From NCBI RefSeq assembly GCF_002300165.1, contig NZ_MLCE01000010.1, positions 186,001-250,000 on the forward strand: a stretch of 64,000 nucleotides of DNA, written 5' to 3'. The translations under genes and the position numbers were made by a program. Of the stretch, positions 36,665-49,422 are shown one piece after another. This stretch comes from Streptomyces sp. Tue6028. GTDB taxonomy: Bacteria > Actinomycetota > Actinomycetes > Streptomycetales > Streptomycetaceae. The notes under the pieces are model-generated. The model worked only from the letters and a program-made list of their open reading frames with translations, had not been told where the DNA came from and did no database searches. The stretch's first letter is position 1; the number at the start of each line of letters is the position of its first letter.

Positions 36665-36949
36665 GGCCGCGGCCCCTTCACACACTGTGATCTTGCTCGC
36701 GAATCGTGCTGGGACGATAAATCGACTTCCGGCCCGCGGCAACGGGGCACGCCATCGATTCGTCCGCCCCGCGGGTCCCGCGCGGCAAGCCTGCCTGCGT
36801 TGTGCCCAGCTCCCCGCCGGGTAATCCGCCGGGCCCCGCGTCCCAGGATCCGGACGGTCCCGCCTCGCCATTCGGGTCACCGCGCCGGCCGCCCGGACAC
36901 CCCGTAAACCGGTCGGCCGCTGTCCCCGCGGCGCCGTACACTGGGCGGA

Positions 36950-37246
36950 GCGAGAAGCGTGGATGGGGACGAGTAGCGGCGTACGCGGCCAGGAGCGACC
37001 CGGGGACGGTGGAAGCCCGGGGGTCAGCGCGACGTGAAGATCACCCCGGAGCCGCCGGAAGAACACCCCGCAGGGGCCAGTAGACCCGGTATCGCGACCC
37101 CAATGAGGGGGCTCACTGGTGCGAACGGCGCATCGGGGAGCCAAGGAGGGTGGTACCGCGGGAGCGCGCCGCACACGGCGTTCGTAGCAGATCAGGCTCT
37201 CGTCCCTCCGACGGAAGGCAGAACGTCCGCCGGAGGAAGCTCGCCG
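36950..37246 (+). promoter_or_regulatory. T-box riboswitch leader of ileS
   Basis: The 14-base T-box core AGGGTGGTACCGCG is at 37147-37160; its UGGU (37151-37154) would pair with the ACCA end of uncharged tRNA-Ile. Upstream, GACGTGAAG-ATC-AC (about 37031-37044) fits the specifier loop, with the Ile codon ATC at 37040-37042, and an AGTA element lies near 36980. CCTCCG (37205-37210) is complementary to the ribosome site CGGAGG (37231-37236), so regulation is probably translational, as in other actinobacterial ileS T-boxes. A -10-like TACACT at 36937-36942 suggests a start near 36949. Confidence 0.88.
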
Positions 37247-40390
<3,144 letters not shown>

Positions 40391-40464
40391 CCCGCCGCCC
40401 CGGGTCCTCTGGGCCCCGGCGCCCCGCCCCGCTCCCCAGCGGTGGACGGGGCCGCCGGGGCCCT

Positions 40465-40653
40465 TTCTTTTGCCCCCTCCGCCCCTGCCCGTCCCGTACC
40501 CGGGGCTCCGCCCCGGACCCGCTCCTCAATCGCCGGAGGGGCTGATTTCAGCCCGTCCGGCGCTTGAGGACGAGGCCGTCCAGGCCGATACGGGGGTCTG
40601 GGGGCGGAGCCCCCAGGAACATGGGACGGGCAGGGGCGGAGGGGGCGAAAGAA
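40465..40653. repeat. Long palindromic intergenic repeat downstream of ileS
   Basis: Arms of 31 bases (40465-40495 and 40623-40653, one mismatch, core GCCCCCTCCGCCCCTGCCCG) enclose a second structured segment containing CGGGGCTCCGCCCCGG and GGGGGCGGAGCCCCC. The inner motifs (CTCCTCAATCGCCGGAGGGGCTGA, in two pieces here) resemble a repeat seen at many Streptomyces intergenic sites. It fills the 365-base gap (40391-40755) with the adjacent hairpin at 40685-40720; no gene is visible. Confidence 0.8.
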
Positions 40654-40684
40654 CCCGGTCCGCGCCGCCGCGGAAGGACGCAAA

Positions 40685-40720
40685 AGGGCGGGGCCCCCGG
40701 AATCCCGGGGGCCCCGCCCT
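40685..40720 (-). terminator. Strong terminator of divIVA
   Basis: A perfect 16-bp stem (AGGGCGGGGCCCCCGG and its complement) with a 4-base loop. On the minus strand it is followed by CTTTTGC, giving a short U-run, 36 bases after the divIVA stop. Confidence 0.9.
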
Positions 40721-40755
40721 GAACGCTGCCGACGCCTAAGGCGTACTGAAGGCCG

Positions 40756-41901
40756 TCAGTTGTCGTCCTCGTCGATGAGGAACCCACGCATCGGCGAGGG
40801 AGCCTGCTGCATCGGCGACGGCCCCTGCGGCCGCACCGGAGCCATCGGCTGGGTCATGGCCGGCGACATCTGCTGCTGCCCACCGTAGGAGGGCGCGGCC
40901 GGCGCCGGCGCTCCACCCATGCCCTGGTTGCCACCGTAGGACGGCGCACTCGCACCGGCCGGAGCCATGGAGGGCGCGGACGGCGACGGCAGGGACGCGG
41001 CGGCCGGGGTACGCGGCGGGGCGAGCGAGTCGTCCGCCTGCGTCTCCAGCTGACGCAGCTGCGACTCCAAGTAGGACTTCAGTCGCGTACGGTACTCGCG
41101 CTCGAAGCCGCGCAGGTCCTCGACCTTGCGCTCCAACGTGGCGCGGGCGGACTCCAGGGAGCCCATCGCGACGCGGTGCTTCTCCTGCGCGTCCCGCTCC
41201 AGCGCGTCGGCCTTGGCACGGGCGTCCCGCTCCAGACCCTCGGCGCGGCTGCGAGCCTCACCGACGATCTTGTTGGCCTCGGAACGGGCCTCGGCGATCG
41301 CCTGGTCGGCGGTCTGCTGGGCCAGCGAGAGCACACGGGCGGCGCTGTCGCCGCCGGGACCCTGACCGGGCTGCGGCATCTGCGGACCGTGGCCACCCAT
41401 GGGACCACCCATGGGACCGCCCATAGGGCCGCCCATCTGCTGCTGCATCTGCGGCTGCATCTGGCCGGGACCCGGACCCATCGGACCCGGACCCATCGGG
41501 CCGGGACCCTGCGGACCGCCCTGGCCACTGGGGCCTGCGGGCAGCTGCGGTGCACCGCTCGGCAGCTGGGGCGGGCCACCCATGGGGCCACCCATCTGCT
41601 GCTGCGGCGGGCCCGATATGCCGGCGGGCACAGGAGCGCCGGGACCTCGCATGCCCTGCGGCGGACCTTGCTGCTGGTCCTGCTGCTCGGGCGGCTTGCG
41701 CATGCCCTGCTGCTGGTTCTGCGCGGCGGCACGCGTGGCGGCGGCCAGCTTGGCGCGCAGGTCCTCGTTCTCGCGCAGCAGGCGCGTCAGTTCGGCTTCG
41801 ACCTCGTCGAGGAAGGCATCGACCTCGTCCTCGTCATAGCCTTCTCGGAGGCGGACGGTCGTGAACTGCTTGTTCCGCACGTCCTCGGGGGTCAACGGCA
41901 T
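40756..41901 (-). CDS. divIVA: Polar growth determinant DivIVA (Wag31 homologue)
   Basis: A 381-residue coiled-coil protein that marks hyphal tips and directs apical wall growth. The N-terminal membrane-binding domain reads [32 protein letters not shown], followed by a short coiled coil. A Gln/Gly/Met/Pro-rich insert spans about residues 60-180 (QQQ runs, MGGP and PMGPG repeats), then a long coiled coil (about 185-290) and an Ala/Pro/Ser tail ending FLIDEDDN. The insert is typical of Streptomyces DivIVA but absent from Bacillus. The start has AGGTGAAG just upstream. Confidence 0.97.
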   Translation of the reverse strand: MPLTPEDVRNKQFTTVRLREGYDEDEVDAFLDEVEAELTRLLRENEDLRAKLAAATRAAAQNQQQGMRKPPEQQDQQQGPPQGMRGPGAPVPAGISGPPQQQMGGPMGGPPQLPSGAPQLPAGPSGQGGPQGPGPMGPGPMGPGPGQMQPQMQQQMGGPMGGPMGGPMGGHGPQMPQPGQGPGGDSAARVLSLAQQTADQAIAEARSEANKIVGEARSRAEGLERDARAKADALERDAQEKHRVAMGSLESARATLERKVEDLRGFEREYRTRLKSYLESQLRQLETQADDSLAPPRTPAAASLPSPSAPSMAPAGASAPSYGGNQGMGGAPAPAAPSYGGQQQMSPAMTQPMAPVRPQGPSPMQQAPSPMRGFLIDEDDN

Positions 41902-41947
41902 CTCTTCACCTCAACGTAGTCGTCGGCATTCGGCAAGACCGTATCGT

Positions 41948-42232
41948 TCACAGCCGGCTCACGACGGAGATCAGGATGTAGACGATGATCATCAGTACGA
42001 AGAAGGACAGGTCGAGCGCCACGCCCCCGAGACGCAGCGGCGGGATGAACCGCCGCAGAAGCTTGAGCGGTGGATCGGTGACAGTGTAGGTGGCCTCCAG
42101 AACGACCACCATCGCCTTGCCGGGTTGCCATGAGCGGGCGAACTGGAAGACGTAGTCCATGACAAGCCGGAAAATCAGCACGATGAGGAAACACATCAGC
42201 GCGATGTAGAGAACCTGCCCGACCACGCTCAT
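41948..42232 (-). CDS. YggT family membrane protein
   Basis: A 94-residue protein with two hydrophobic regions (VLYIALMCFLIVLIFRLVMDYV and LDLSFFVLMIIVYILIS) joined by a loop containing the YggT signature DPPLKLLRRFIPPLRLGGVALD. It sits between sepF and divIVA, as in Gram-positive division clusters; a link to cell-envelope or division factors is presumed. ATG at 42232 is the start; the frame continues upstream without ribosome site support. Confidence 0.93.
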   Translation of the reverse strand: MSVVGQVLYIALMCFLIVLIFRLVMDYVFQFARSWQPGKAMVVVLEATYTVTDPPLKLLRRFIPPLRLGGVALDLSFFVLMIIVYILISVVSRL

Positions 42233-42284
42233 GATCCGTGCTTCCCTCTCCCCTGTTTCCCAGCTTTGTTTCCGGTCCTGCGTC

Positions 42285-42926
42285 TCAGCTCTGGTTGAAG
42301 AACCCGCCCTCTGCGATGCGGGCCTTGTCCTCCGCCGTGACATCGACGTTAGCAGGCGACAACAGGAACACCTTCTGCGTCACCCGCTCGATGCTGCCGT
42401 GGAGACCAAACACCAAACCAGCCGCAAAGTCGACAAGTCGCTTCGCGTCCGTGTCATCCATCTCGGTCAGATTCATGATCACCGGGGTGCCTTCACGGAA
42501 GTGTTCCCCGATGGTACGGGCCTCGTTGTAGGTCCGGGGGTGCAGCGTGGTGATCCGGTACGGCTCTCGCTCGGACACGACCTTGGGCATGATCACCGGC
42601 GCGTTCTTCTCCAGGCTCTGACGTTCTTGTGTGATGGACGCCACGGGGGCGATTCGCGCCGGACGCCCGGATTCCGCGGGGAGCGAAGCGGAATGGGGCA
42701 CCGGATCGCGCGGCGCCGGAGGCTGCACCACTCGTACCGAATCGTCCCTTTGGGACTGGTGTGCCTGATGTGACTGATGTGACGGTTCATGCCGTCGCCG
42801 GTCCCGCTCGGGCTCCGGGTCGAGCTCGGGCTCGAAGTCGTCGTCGGGGTCGAATCCCCTGCCGTCGTACCCATCGTCCTCCACGAGGCCGAGGTAGACC
42901 GCCATCTTGCGCATCGCGCCGGCCAT
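42285..42926 (-). CDS. sepF: Cell division protein SepF
   Basis: A 213-residue FtsZ membrane anchor. The amphipathic membrane-targeting N-terminus ([18 protein letters not shown]) is followed by an acidic and basic disordered linker, and the C-terminal SepF domain ([50 protein letters not shown]) binds the FtsZ tail and polymerises. In actinobacteria, which lack FtsA/ZipA, SepF is the main tether. ATG at 42926 has GGAGG about 10 bases upstream. Confidence 0.97.
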   Translation of the reverse strand: MAGAMRKMAVYLGLVEDDGYDGRGFDPDDDFEPELDPEPERDRRRHEPSHQSHQAHQSQRDDSVRVVQPPAPRDPVPHSASLPAESGRPARIAPVASITQERQSLEKNAPVIMPKVVSEREPYRITTLHPRTYNEARTIGEHFREGTPVIMNLTEMDDTDAKRLVDFAAGLVFGLHGSIERVTQKVFLLSPANVDVTAEDKARIAEGGFFNQS

Positions 42927-43055
42927 GCTCTGAGTCCTCCGCTCTGTGGTGGATCGGCTGACGAATTGCCAAGTGCCCGCGATCCACGTGGTCGTTATGC
43001 CCGCCTATGGCGGAAATGACCATATTTTCTGCTGTGGTCCGACTTCTTGGCGACG

Positions 43056-43775
43056 TTACCCGAGCCTGGGTCGGACTCCGAGTACCGCAGTACCGACGCG
43101 TACATGTGTCGCTCCGGCTGCCACGGCCTGTTCGAGGTCCGAGCTCATCCCTGCCGAGACCATGTTCGCAGCCGGATGAGCGCTGCGCAGGGCAGTCGAC
43201 AAATCCATCAGCCGCTCGAACGCCGCCTGTTCACGTCCCGCGAACGGTCCGGTGAGCGGCGCGACGGTCATCAGCCCGTCGAGTCGCAGCCCCGGGGAGT
43301 CCGCGACGAGGTCGGCCAACTCTTCGATTCCCGCGACTCCCACACCCCCGCGCTCACCTCGGCCGCTCTCCTCGGCGTCCAGTGCGACCTGGATGAGGCA
43401 CCCCACTTCGCGCTCCGCCCGCACCGCCTCCTTCGACAAGGCTGTGACGAGCTTGGAACGATCGACGGACTGCACGACATGCGCGTAACCGACCACGGAA
43501 CGCACCTTGTTGGTCTGCAATTGACCGACAAAATGCCACGAGAGGGGCAGATCCGAACACTCCGCGGCCTTGGGTGCCGCGTCCTGGTCGCGGTTCTCGG
43601 CGACGTGGCGCACACCGAGTTCCGACAGGATCCGCACATCGCTCGCGGGATAGGTCTTGGTGACCACGATCAGGGTCACCTCTTCGCGCTCCCGCCCGGC
43701 CGCCTTGCACGCGGCCGCGATGCGCTCCTCCACTTTCGCCAGATTCGCGGCGAGTTGAGCCTTACGTTCTGTCAT
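43056..43775 (-). CDS. PLP homeostasis protein (YggS/PROSC family)
   Basis: A 239-residue single-domain PLP-binding barrel protein. The PLP lysine is in LIVVTKTYP (Lys40), with further family motifs in WHFVGQLQTNK and GMSSDLEQAVAAGATHVRVGTAVLG. It is thought to buffer PLP levels; no division role is proven although the gene is conserved in this cluster. The start is ATG at 43775, 6 bases after the pgeF stop. Confidence 0.96.
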   Translation of the reverse strand: MTERKAQLAANLAKVEERIAAACKAAGREREEVTLIVVTKTYPASDVRILSELGVRHVAENRDQDAAPKAAECSDLPLSWHFVGQLQTNKVRSVVGYAHVVQSVDRSKLVTALSKEAVRAEREVGCLIQVALDAEESGRGERGGVGVAGIEELADLVADSPGLRLDGLMTVAPLTGPFAGREQAAFERLMDLSTALRSAHPAANMVSAGMSSDLEQAVAAGATHVRVGTAVLGVRPRLG

Positions 43776-43781
43776 GCCCCA

Positions 43782-44519
43782 TCAGTCCAGCCAGACATAG
43801 CCCGCGAGCCGCCCCGTCGTGCGGTCGCGGCGGTACGAGAAGTGGTCCTGCGATTCGAGCGTGCACACCGGCGACTGCTCCCGGTCGCTCACCCCGAGCC
43901 GCTCCAACTGCGCGTGCACTCCGGCGGTCACGTCGACCGCGGGGGTGCCCCAGCTGGTCTCGGCGTACGCCGCCGGCTCGATCGCGGCGACCTCGGCGCG
44001 CATCTCCTCGGGCACTTCGTAGCAGCGTCCACAGACGGCGGGTCCGGTCCGGGCGACGATCCGCCCCGGCTCGGCCCCCAGTTCCACCATGGCCCGCACC
44101 GCCGCGGGGACGACTCCGGCCACCATGCCGGGCCGTCCCGCGTGGGCGGCGGCCACCACCTTGGCCACCGGATCGGCGAGCAGCACGGGCGTGCAGTCCG
44201 CGGTGAGCACGGCGAGGGCGAGTCCGCGCCGCGTGGTGACGATCGCGTCGACCTCGGCCACGGGGCGGTCCCCCCACGGCGCGTCGACGACGGCCACGTC
44301 CGGTCCGTGCACCTGGTTCATCCAGACCACCCGGGCCGCGTCGAGTCCCAGCGACCCGGCGGCCAGTTCACGGTTGGAGCGCACGGCGGCGGGGTCGTCG
44401 CCGACCGCCCCGCCGAGGTTGAGCTCCTCGTACGGAACGGCGCTCACCCCGCCCCACCGGTCGGTGAAGGCGAAGTGCGCGCCGCTCACAGTGCTCGTTC
44501 GGGAGCGCTGCCCTATCAC
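43782..44519 (-). CDS. pgeF: Peptidoglycan editing factor PgeF (laccase-domain, YlmD/YfiH)
   Basis: A 245-residue protein with conserved metal-site residues in [29 protein letters not shown] and CGRCYEVP. In E. coli the homologue hydrolyses mis-incorporated muropeptide precursors (editing), although it was once annotated as a polyphenol oxidase. GTG at 44519 overlaps the ftsZ stop by 4 bases (GTGA), implying translational coupling to FtsZ. Confidence 0.95.
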   Translation of the reverse strand: MIGQRSRTSTVSGAHFAFTDRWGGVSAVPYEELNLGGAVGDDPAAVRSNRELAAGSLGLDAARVVWMNQVHGPDVAVVDAPWGDRPVAEVDAIVTTRRGLALAVLTADCTPVLLADPVAKVVAAAHAGRPGMVAGVVPAAVRAMVELGAEPGRIVARTGPAVCGRCYEVPEEMRAEVAAIEPAAYAETSWGTPAVDVTAGVHAQLERLGVSDREQSPVCTLESQDHFSYRRDRTTGRLAGYVWLD

Positions 44520-45709
44520 TTCAGGAAGTCCGGCACGTCCAGCTCTTCGGCCGGGCTGTCGGCGTAGGAGCGGGACGGCGGGACCGGCGGCGGGGCCTGG
44601 ATCTCGCTGACCGGCTCGGGGGCGGGCTCCGCAGCGGCCTCCTTCGGCGTCACGCTGCCGAGTGAACCGAAGGACGGGCGGCTCTCGGTGGACCGCACCG
44701 GTGCCGGCTCCTCGCGCTTCGCGGTGGACGACCCGAGGACGTTGTCCCGCTTGGCCGGGGGCTGGCCGCCGTCGAAGCCGGCGGCGATGACGGTGACCCG
44801 CACCTCGTCGCCGAGAGCGTCGTCGATGACCGCGCCGAAGATGATGTTGGCCTCGGGGTGGGCGGCCTCGCTGACCAGCTGGGCGGCTTCGTTGATCTCG
44901 AACAGGCCGAGGTCGGAGCCGCCGGAGATGGAGAGCAGCACGCCGCGCGCGCCGTCGATGGAGGCTTCGAGGAGCGGCGAGGAGATCGCCATCTCGGCCG
45001 CCGCGACGGCCCGGTCGTCGCCGCGGGCCGAGCCGATGCCCATGAGCGCCGAACCGGCCTCGGACATGACGGACTTGACGTCCGCGAAGTCGAGGTTGAT
45101 CAGACCGGGCGTGGTGATGAGGTCGGTGATGCCCTGAACGCCGGAGAGCAGGACCTGGTCCGCCGACTTGAAGGCGTCGAGGACGGAGACCTGGCGGTCC
45201 GAGATGGACAGCAGCCGGTCGTTCGGGATGACGATGAGGGTGTCGACCTCTTCGCGGAGTTCGGCGATGCCGTCCTCGGCCTGGTTGGCGCGGCGCCGTC
45301 CCTCGAAGGTGAACGGGCGCGTGACCACGCCGATGGTCAGGGCGCCGAGCGAGCGCGCGATGTTGGCCACGACGGGTGCGCCGCCGGTGCCGGTGCCGCC
45401 GCCCTCACCGGCGGTCACGAAGACCATGTCGGCCCCCTTGAGGACCTCTTCGATCTCCTCGCGGTGGTCCTCGGCGGCCTTGCGGCCGACGGCCGGGTTG
45501 GCGCCGGCGCCGAGTCCGCGGGTGAGTTCGCGGCCGACGTCGAGCTTGACGTCGGCGTCGCTCATCAACAGCGCCTGTGCGTCGGTGTTGATGGCGATGA
45601 ACTCGACACCCTTGAGACCGACCTCGATCATCCGGTTGATGGCATTGACACCACCGCCGCCGACACCGATGACCTTGATGACTGCGAGGTAGTTCTGCGG
45701 TGCTGCCAC
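44516..45709 (-). CDS. ftsZ: Cell division GTPase FtsZ
   Basis: A 397-residue tubulin homologue that forms the Z-ring and sporulation septal ladders. The GTP-binding signature is [10 protein letters not shown]; the T7 loop reads [14 protein letters not shown]; the variable linker is followed by the C-terminal partner-binding peptide [11 protein letters not shown] at 45709 (product [11 protein letters not shown] after Met) matches the usual Streptomyces start. The 280-base upstream region holds probable promoters. The 3' end overlaps pgeF. Confidence 0.99.
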   Translation of the reverse strand: MAAPQNYLAVIKVIGVGGGGVNAINRMIEVGLKGVEFIAINTDAQALLMSDADVKLDVGRELTRGLGAGANPAVGRKAAEDHREEIEEVLKGADMVFVTAGEGGGTGTGGAPVVANIARSLGALTIGVVTRPFTFEGRRRANQAEDGIAELREEVDTLIVIPNDRLLSISDRQVSVLDAFKSADQVLLSGVQGITDLITTPGLINLDFADVKSVMSEAGSALMGIGSARGDDRAVAAAEMAISSPLLEASIDGARGVLLSISGGSDLGLFEINEAAQLVSEAAHPEANIIFGAVIDDALGDEVRVTVIAAGFDGGQPPAKRDNVLGSSTAKREEPAPVRSTESRPSFGSLGSVTPKEAAAEPAPEPVSEIQAPPPVPPSRSYADSPAEELDVPDFLK

Positions 45710-45989
45710 GTCGAAGGCCTCTCGCCTCGAATTACGTTGCCGTCGTCTCACGGGTGCTCCGCGGTCCGACGGCTGATGCCGAATTGGGACGGTCCGAACG
45801 CCGACCCGAACCCTAACGCTGAAGTTTAGGGTTACCAGTGTGTCTGTTCCTTGGACTCTTCCGAACAGGACACTAAGTCGACAAGTGGCGCACGTTCAAC
45901 GAACACGCCGAACCTCCCGTTTTTCTTTTCACCCTATGTGATCAGCCGTAGCGCTGCCCAACTAGGGTGCTGGCCTGCGCAGATGTGCG
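45710..45989 (-). promoter_or_regulatory. ftsZ upstream regulatory region
   Basis: In S. coelicolor ftsZ has several promoters here, one sporulation-specific. Visible symmetry: AACCCTAA-CGCTGAAGT-TTAGGGTT (45809-45833), a perfect 8-base dyad. The pentamer GACAC, the motif linked to WhiA/WhiB regulation, occurs on each strand (45840-45844 on minus, 45869-45873 on plus). The region is AT-richer than the surroundings (about 45880-45960), fitting promoters. No gene lies in this gap. Confidence 0.7.
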
Positions 45990-46775
45990 TCAACTCCCCG
46001 ATGACGCAGGGGCGGTGGGAACGCTTACATCGAAGTGCCGGGCGCCGGGAGCGGCTTTCATGAGAGCGGTGAGCGCCCTGGCTTTGGCGCGCCCCTTCTC
46101 GCCGCTGCCCCAGTCGACCGTCCGGCCGTCCTTCAACTCCAGCCGGATCGAGTCGTAGGAACGGACTTTGACGGTGCTCGTGTCGCGGGCGACGGCGGCC
46201 GGAAGGTCGCCCGCGGCCCGCACCGCCTCGCGCATCAGCCGGTCGGTGCCGAAGCGGCGCAGGCCGGCCGACCGGGAGACCTTCAATTCCAGTGCGGGCA
46301 CGCCACGCGGAGCGTCGGAAACCGTCGCGAATCGCACACCCTTGGCGTCCACTTCGACGTATTTTGTGCCTTTTTCGATAATCAGGACGGGGGTGCGCTC
46401 GGTCACTTTCAGCCCGATTCCGTTCGGCCAGGAACGGACGACGTCAATCGAGTCAATTCGGGGCAATTCACGCCGCAATCGTGCCGCAATCGCGTCCGTT
46501 TCGACAGAAATCAGCGGGGAACCGACCGGAACGTCGGCCGCCCTGCGCACCTGGTCCGCCGTCAGCACCCGCGTCCCCGACACCGTCACGCGGTCCACGC
46601 GCAGCCACTGCGAGCCGTAGAGGACCCAGACGGACGCGGCCCCGGCCAACACCACGGAGACCAAAAGGATGATGAGCATACGAGGGCGATGCAGTCGCCC
46701 GACACGGGGCGGCCGGGGCGGGCCGGATTCCTGCTTCTGCCGTTCGCCGCGCTCGGCGGTGCTCGGTCCGGCCAC
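45990..46775 (-). CDS. ftsQ: Cell division protein FtsQ (POTRA domain)
   Basis: A 261-residue bitopic protein: a basic cytoplasmic N-terminus (residues 1-33), one membrane helix (MLIILLVSVVLAGAASVWVLY), the POTRA domain (LRVDRVTVSGTRVLTADQVRRAADVPVGSPLISV) and an FtsQ-type C-terminal domain (VRSWPNGIGLKVTERTPVLII). It links FtsL and partners to the septal synthase. GTG at 46775 has AAGG about 8 bases upstream. MurC, often next to FtsQ, is not here. Confidence 0.96.
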   Translation of the reverse strand: MAGPSTAERGERQKQESGPPRPPRVGRLHRPRMLIILLVSVVLAGAASVWVLYGSQWLRVDRVTVSGTRVLTADQVRRAADVPVGSPLISVETDAIAARLRRELPRIDSIDVVRSWPNGIGLKVTERTPVLIIEKGTKYVEVDAKGVRFATVSDAPRGVPALELKVSRSAGLRRFGTDRLMREAVRAAGDLPAAVARDTSTVKVRSYDSIRLELKDGRTVDWGSGEKGRAKARALTALMKAAPGARHFDVSVPTAPASSGS

Positions 46776-46800
46776 GCTCCCTGCCTTCCCTCATGCGGTC

Positions 46801-47892
46801 CTAGTGGCGGCGCGAGGCGATCGCCTCGTACACCATGCCGACGAGCAGGTCGTCGGCGTCCCGGCGACCGAACTCGCTGGCGGCGCGGGACATCTCGTAC
46901 AGCCGGTGCGGGTCCGCGAGCACGGGGAGCACGTTCTGCTGCACCCACTGGGGCGACAGCTCCGCGTCGTCGACCAGCAGCCCGCCGCCGGCCTTGACCA
47001 CCGGCTGGGCGTTCAGCCGCTGTTCGCCGTTGCCGATGGGCAGCGGGACGTACGCGGCGGGGAGCCCGACGGCGGAGAGTTCGGCGACGGTCATCGCACC
47101 CGCGCGGCAGAGCATCATGTCGGCCGCGGCGTACGCGAGGTCCATCCGGTCCACGTACGGTACCGGGATGTACGGGGGCATCCCCGGCATCTGGTGCACC
47201 TGCGGCAGTTCGTTCTTCGGGCCGACCGCGTGCAGGATCTGGATGCCCGCCTGCTGGAGGTAGGGCGCCGCCTGCTGGACGACCTCGTTGAGGCGGCGGG
47301 CGCCCTGCGAGCCGCCGGAGACCAGCAGGGTCGGCAGGTTCGGGTCGAGCCCGAACGCGGCGCGGGCCTCGGGGCGCACGGCGGCCCGGTCGAGGGTGGC
47401 GATGGAGCGGCGCAGCGGGATGCCGATGTAGCGGGCCCCGCGGAGCTTGCTGTCGGGCGTGGAGACGGCGACCTGGGCGGCGTACCGCGAGCCGATCTTG
47501 TTGGCGAGGCCGGGACGGGCGTTGGCCTCGTGGATCACGATCGGCACGCCGAGGCGCTTGGCCGCGAGGTAGCCGGGCAGGGCGACGTACCCGCCGAAGC
47601 CGACGACGGCGTCCGCCTTGGTGCGCTCCATGATCTGCTCGGCCGCCTTGATGGTGCCGCGCAGCCGCCCGGGGACGGTGATCAGCTCGGGCGTGGGCTT
47701 GCGTGGCAGCGGCACGGCGGGAATCAGCGCGAGTTCGTAGCCGCGCTCCGGTACGAGGCGGGTCTCCAGACCGCGCTCCGTGCCCAGGGCCGTGATCCCC
47801 ACGGTCGGGTCCTGCCTGCGCAGGGCGTCCGCGAGGGCGAGCGCGGGCTCGATGTGGCCGGCGGTCCCCCCGCCGGCGAGTACGACATGCAC
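46801..47892 (-). CDS. murG: Lipid II-forming GlcNAc transferase MurG
   Basis: A 363-residue GT28 enzyme that adds GlcNAc to lipid I at the inner membrane face. N-domain glycine loop HVVLAGGGTAGHIEP, second loop VSGGSQGARRLNE and the UDP-binding segment CRAGAMTVAELSAVGLPAAYVPLP are all present. The start is GTG at 47892, 6 bases past the ftsW stop. Confidence 0.97.
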   Translation of the reverse strand: MHVVLAGGGTAGHIEPALALADALRRQDPTVGITALGTERGLETRLVPERGYELALIPAVPLPRKPTPELITVPGRLRGTIKAAEQIMERTKADAVVGFGGYVALPGYLAAKRLGVPIVIHEANARPGLANKIGSRYAAQVAVSTPDSKLRGARYIGIPLRRSIATLDRAAVRPEARAAFGLDPNLPTLLVSGGSQGARRLNEVVQQAAPYLQQAGIQILHAVGPKNELPQVHQMPGMPPYIPVPYVDRMDLAYAAADMMLCRAGAMTVAELSAVGLPAAYVPLPIGNGEQRLNAQPVVKAGGGLLVDDAELSPQWVQQNVLPVLADPHRLYEMSRAASEFGRRDADDLLVGMVYEAIASRRH

Positions 47893-47898
47893 CGAAAT

Positions 47899-49263
47899 TC
47901 ACCGCTCTCCGGACGAACGCGCCGTGCCGGCACGCCGTCGCATCGTGTTCCATCTCCGAGGCCCCGCGGTCCCCGCGGAGCCTCTCACCGCAGCACGCTT
48001 TCTACCAAAGCGGGGTTGCCGCATGGCAAGCGCCGCCCGCGCAGCGGGCTCGTCGCGTGCGAAGGCGATCAGCAGCCCGATGGCGAACATGGTCGGCAGC
48101 AGGGCGGAACCCCCGTAGGAGAACAGCGGGAGCGGGACTCCGGCGATCGGCAGCAGACCGAGCACCGCACCGATGTTGATCACGGCCTGGGCCGTGATCC
48201 AGGTGGTCACGCCTCCCGCGGCATACCTCACGAAGGGGTCCTCCGTGCGTCCGGCCACGCGGATACCCGCATAGCCTAGAGCCGCGAAGAGGGCGAGTAC
48301 CGACAGCGTCCCCGCCAGACCCAGTTCCTCCCCGGTGATGGCGAAGATGAAGTCGGTGTGCGCTTCGGGCAGTTGGCCCCATTTTTCCACGCTGGCGCCC
48401 AGGCCGGAACCGAAGAGTCCGCCGGAGGCGAGGGCGTAGATGCCGTGCACGGCCTGCCAGCAGTGATCGCCCGGCCCCGGGTCGGTGGCGCCGATGCAGG
48501 CGAGCCTGGCCATACGGTTCGGGCTGGTCTTGATGAGGATGACGCCGATGGTCGCGGCGACGGCCAGCACGCCGGCGAACAGCCGGGTGGGCGCTCCCGC
48601 CAGCCACAGCAGCCCGAAGAGGATCGCTGTGAGAATGATCGCGGTTCCCATGTCGCCGCCGAGCATGATCAGCCCGAGCAGCATGAAGGCCACCGGCACG
48701 AGCGGCACCAGCATGTGCTTCCACTGGGTCAGCAGCCGCTTGTCCTGTTTGCGGGCGATCAGGTCGGCGCCCCACAGCACGAGCGCGAGCTTGCCGAATT
48801 CGCTGGGCTGGAGCTGGAACGGGCCGCCGACGGAGATCCAGTTCTGGTTGCCGTTGACCGAGACCCCTATCCCCGGCACCTGCACCAGGGCCATGAGGAA
48901 GACGGCGCCCGCCAGGATCGGGTACGCCAGCGCCCGGTGCAGTTTCACCGGCATCCGCGAGGCGACCAGCATGAGCACACCGCCGATCACGGCGGCCAGG
49001 AACTGCTTGCGGAAGAAGTACGAACCCGGCAGCGAGAGCTGCAGCGCGGTGATCTGCGAGGCCGAGTAGACCATGACCAGGCCCAGCACGGTGATCAGCA
49101 GGCTGCCGCCCAGGATCAGGTAGTACGCGGTGAGCGGCCGGTCCCAGGCCTTGCGGGCGCGCAGGTAGAACCGGCGGACGGGGTTGTCGCGCGGGGGCCG
49201 GGCGCCGGACGGCCGTCGCTGCGCGCGCTGGACCGGGGGGCGGCCCGTACGGCTACTCGGCAC
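47899..49263 (-). CDS. ftsW: SEDS glycosyltransferase FtsW
   Basis: A 454-residue protein with about 10 membrane helices. SEDS signatures include VNGNQNWISVGGPFQLQPSE, GGDMGTAII, EEKWGQ-like ASVEKWGQLPEAHTDFIFA and PIAGVPLPLFSYGGSALL. It polymerises septal glycan with FtsI. N- and C-terminal arms of about 50 residues are basic and disordered. GTG at 49263 was chosen because GGAGGT lies 8 bases upstream; GTG at 49272 overlaps that site. The 159 bases to murD (49264-49422) hold no gene I can see. Confidence 0.97.
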   Translation of the reverse strand: MPSSRTGRPPVQRAQRRPSGARPPRDNPVRRFYLRARKAWDRPLTAYYLILGGSLLITVLGLVMVYSASQITALQLSLPGSYFFRKQFLAAVIGGVLMLVASRMPVKLHRALAYPILAGAVFLMALVQVPGIGVSVNGNQNWISVGGPFQLQPSEFGKLALVLWGADLIARKQDKRLLTQWKHMLVPLVPVAFMLLGLIMLGGDMGTAIILTAILFGLLWLAGAPTRLFAGVLAVAATIGVILIKTSPNRMARLACIGATDPGPGDHCWQAVHGIYALASGGLFGSGLGASVEKWGQLPEAHTDFIFAITGEELGLAGTLSVLALFAALGYAGIRVAGRTEDPFVRYAAGGVTTWITAQAVINIGAVLGLLPIAGVPLPLFSYGGSALLPTMFAIGLLIAFARDEPAARAALAMRQPRFGRKRAAVRGSAGTAGPRRWNTMRRRAGTARSSGER

Positions 49264-49422
49264 GGCAGGCACCTCCCGTGCCTCGGGAGGGCGCCCCGCA
49301 GGGCGGGAGGGGCCCCCACGGCGCCGTGCCGCCGGCCCGAAGCCGCAGACGAGGTACCGACCAGGATGGCGTCACGCGTCGCTCCCAAGGGTCCCGGGCG
49401 CCCGGGTCGGCCGGACCCGCCG

